A stretch of 7,928 bases of DNA from Alphaproteobacteria bacterium MarineAlpha9_Bin7 (GTDB lineage: Bacteria; Pseudomonadota; Alphaproteobacteria; UBA7887), in NCBI GenBank assembly GCA_002938115.1, contig PTKD01000088.1, positions 1 through 7,928 of the forward strand, read 5' to 3'. Position numbers and translations under genes: made by a program. Shown here in pieces: positions 7,112 through 7,928 of this stretch. How positions within the stretch are numbered: the first letter of the stretch is position 1; each line of letters opens with the position of its first letter. The notes below the pieces were generated by a model. The model saw only the letters and a list, made by a program, of their open reading frames with translations. It did no database searches and had not been told where the DNA came from.

Positions 7112-7209
7112 CAAGGATGCCTTTTATAAGGGTCCTTGGGACGATGACCGGGCTGCGCATTGTTGCGGGCCATAACCCTTAATCATGTTGCTCAATGGAG
7201 GATATGATA
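7112..7209 (+). promoter_or_regulatory. ROSE-type RNA thermometer in the hsp20 5' leader
   Basis: Three successive hairpins can form. The first pairs CAAGGA (7112-7117) with TCCTTG (7133-7138) and, inside, CCTT (7120-7123) with AAGG (7128-7131). The second pairs GGC (7151-7153) and CGCA (7156-7159) with TGCG (7164-7167) and GCC (7169-7171). The third spans 7182-7208: ATCATGTT, a bulged G7190, then CTC, a four-base loop, GAG and GATATGAT. It buries the GGAGG (7197-7201) directly before the ATG at 7210. An anti-SD TTGCT with a destabilising G facing the SD is the hallmark of ROSE elements, which keep small heat-shock mRNAs untranslated at low temperature and melt on heating. The structure was worked out by hand, without an energy calculation. 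Confidence 0.82.
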
Positions 7210-7671
7210 ATGCACAATTTCGACCTTTCCCCCCTATTTCGTACATCCGTTGGTTTCGATTACCTGAATGGTTTATTCGATGCTGCAATGCATGTTGATG
7301 AGGCGCCTTCCTATCCGCCTTATAACATCGAAAAACTTGAGGAAGATAGCTACCGTATTACGATGGCTATTGCTGGCTTCGGCGAAGCAGATGTGGAAGT
7401 TCTCCTAAAAGAGAACACACTTACCGTAAACGGAAAAATAAAAGACGCAGAAAATGCGACGCCTTACCTATATCAAGGTATTGCGGGACGCGCATTTAGC
7501 CGAAGCTTCCAAATCGCCGATCACATTAAAGTTACCGGCGCCGAACTAAGTAACGGCTTGTTGCATATAGCGTTAATGCGAGAGATTCCGGAAGAAATGC
7601 GACCACGCAAGATCGCAATTGGGACCTCTGGAGATAAGAACAAAATGCTTGGCCACAAAAAAGCAGCCTGA
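7210..7671 (+). CDS. ibpA: small heat-shock protein, Hsp20/alpha-crystallin family (IbpA-like)
   Basis: This 153-residue cytoplasmic holdase binds unfolding proteins and hands them to DnaK/ClpB for refolding. The start is the ATG at 7210, 8 nt after GGAGG; the earlier in-frame ATG at 7195 overlaps that ribosome binding site and the one at 7204 is too close to it. The chosen start gives MHNFDLSPLFRTSVGFD, which matches the IbpA N-terminus closely. The alpha-crystallin domain covers about 35-137: YPPYNIE, YRITMAIAGF, ENTLTVNGK, YLYQGIAGRAFSRSFQ and the signature AELSNGLLHIAL. The C-terminal I-x-I anchor, needed for oligomer assembly, is IAI at 135-137. A Lys-rich tail follows. The gene is a single transcription unit with a sigma-32-like promoter, a ROSE leader and its own terminator, so control is probably both transcriptional and translational. 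Confidence 0.93.
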   Translation: MHNFDLSPLFRTSVGFDYLNGLFDAAMHVDEAPSYPPYNIEKLEEDSYRITMAIAGFGEADVEVLLKENTLTVNGKIKDAENATPYLYQGIAGRAFSRSFQIADHIKVTGAELSNGLLHIALMREIPEEMRPRKIAIGTSGDKNKMLGHKKAA

Positions 7672-7701
7672 GGGCTGATAAAAATTTCAAACGATACGTT
7701 G

Positions 7702-7730
7702 GGCACGCCTCTTCCAGAGGCGTGCCTTTT
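7702..7730 (+). terminator. intrinsic terminator of hsp20
   Basis: GGCACGCCTCT at 7702-7712 and AGAGGCGTGCC at 7716-7726 form a perfect 11-bp GC-rich stem with a TCC loop, followed at once by TTTT. It lies 30 nt after the hsp20 stop. Read on the minus strand the hairpin is followed by CAACG rather than T residues, so it would serve the converging DUF1330 gene less well. Confidence 0.92.
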
Positions 7731-7733
7731 ACC

Positions 7734-7928
7734 CTACTGCACTCCATCTACCAGCAAAAGATCGCCATCCGAAGCCGAACGACGGAGTTCAATTAGTGGA
7801 GCATATTCCTCGGAAGTATACCATTTCTTTGCGGCCTCTACCGACTGGAACTCTATCACAACCATACGTCTTCCTAAAAAAGTGCCCTCGAGTTTGTCGA
7901 CCGCACCTCCGCGAACCAAGTACCGACC
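7734..7928 (-). CDS. DUF1330 family protein, C-terminal part (cut by right edge)
   Basis: The frame is open from the right edge to a TAG at 7734-7736; 64 residues are visible, beginning RYLVRGGAVDKLEG after one Gly. The blocks RYLVRGG, RMVVIEFQSVEAAKKWY and EYAPLIELRRSASDGDLLLVDGV are the central and C-terminal signature of DUF1330, a family of roughly 95-residue proteins with a dimeric ferredoxin-like (alpha-beta barrel) fold. About 30 N-terminal residues should lie outside the window. A GTG within the visible part is not the real start, since RYL before it is conserved in the family. The biochemical role of DUF1330 is not established. The gene converges on hsp20, with a 62-nt gap containing the hsp20 terminator, and there is no sign that it belongs with the metabolic genes. 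Confidence 0.85.
   Translation of the reverse strand, partial: GRYLVRGGAVDKLEGTFLGRRMVVIEFQSVEAAKKWYTSEEYAPLIELRRSASDGDLLLVDGVQ

Noticed and set aside
7195..7209. Hsp20 start at the ATG at 7195
   Set aside because: That codon overlaps the GGAGG ribosome binding site itself; the ATG at 7210 has ideal spacing and gives the family's N-terminus.
1..7928. CRISPR array, tRNA or rRNA gene, insertion sequence, attachment site
   Set aside because: I saw no regularly spaced direct repeats, cloverleaf-like segments, transposase motifs or terminal inverted repeats with target duplications.

Overview
The window looks like a chromosomal stretch from a proteobacterium, most likely an alphaproteobacterium. 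This is inferred from the gene families, a ROSE-type RNA thermometer in front of an IbpA-like small heat-shock gene, and a balanced base composition. There are no rRNA, tRNA, transposase or CRISPR signals. Five full-length or partial genes are recognisable by family, with one additional plausible small gene.

Layout. (1) 1-986, minus strand: a periplasmic SoxYZ-like sulfur-carrier protein of the quinoprotein-dehydrogenase-associated type, cut by the left edge. A small, Lys-rich, single-pass membrane ORF precedes it and overlaps its start by 8 nt. (2) 987-1071: a divergent promoter region holding two overlapping perfect inverted repeats. (3) 1072-2325, plus strand: a DadA-type FAD D-amino-acid dehydrogenase. 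(4) 2454-4595 and 4738-6933, minus strand: a 713-residue ADP-forming acyl-CoA synthetase, preceded by a fused alpha/beta E1 component of a 2-oxoacid dehydrogenase. They are probably one transcription unit in the order E1 then acyl-CoA synthetase. (5) 7210-7671, plus strand: an Hsp20/IbpA small heat-shock protein with a sigma-32-like promoter, a structured leader whose last hairpin traps the ribosome binding site, and a strong terminator. (6) 7734-7928, minus strand: the C-terminal part of a DUF1330 protein, cut by the right edge.

Possible cooperation. DadA, the E1 and the ADP-forming acyl-CoA synthetase can be placed in series: D-amino acid to 2-oxo acid, then acyl-CoA, then free acid plus ATP. 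This is an inference. The E2 and E3 subunits needed for the middle step are not here, and DadA is convergent with the other two rather than co-transcribed. The heat-shock gene is an independent unit and is the best-supported regulatory story in the window.

Two start sites were moved from the longest open frame on the basis of ribosome binding sites: the E1 starts at 6933 (731 aa) and Hsp20 at 7210 (153 aa).
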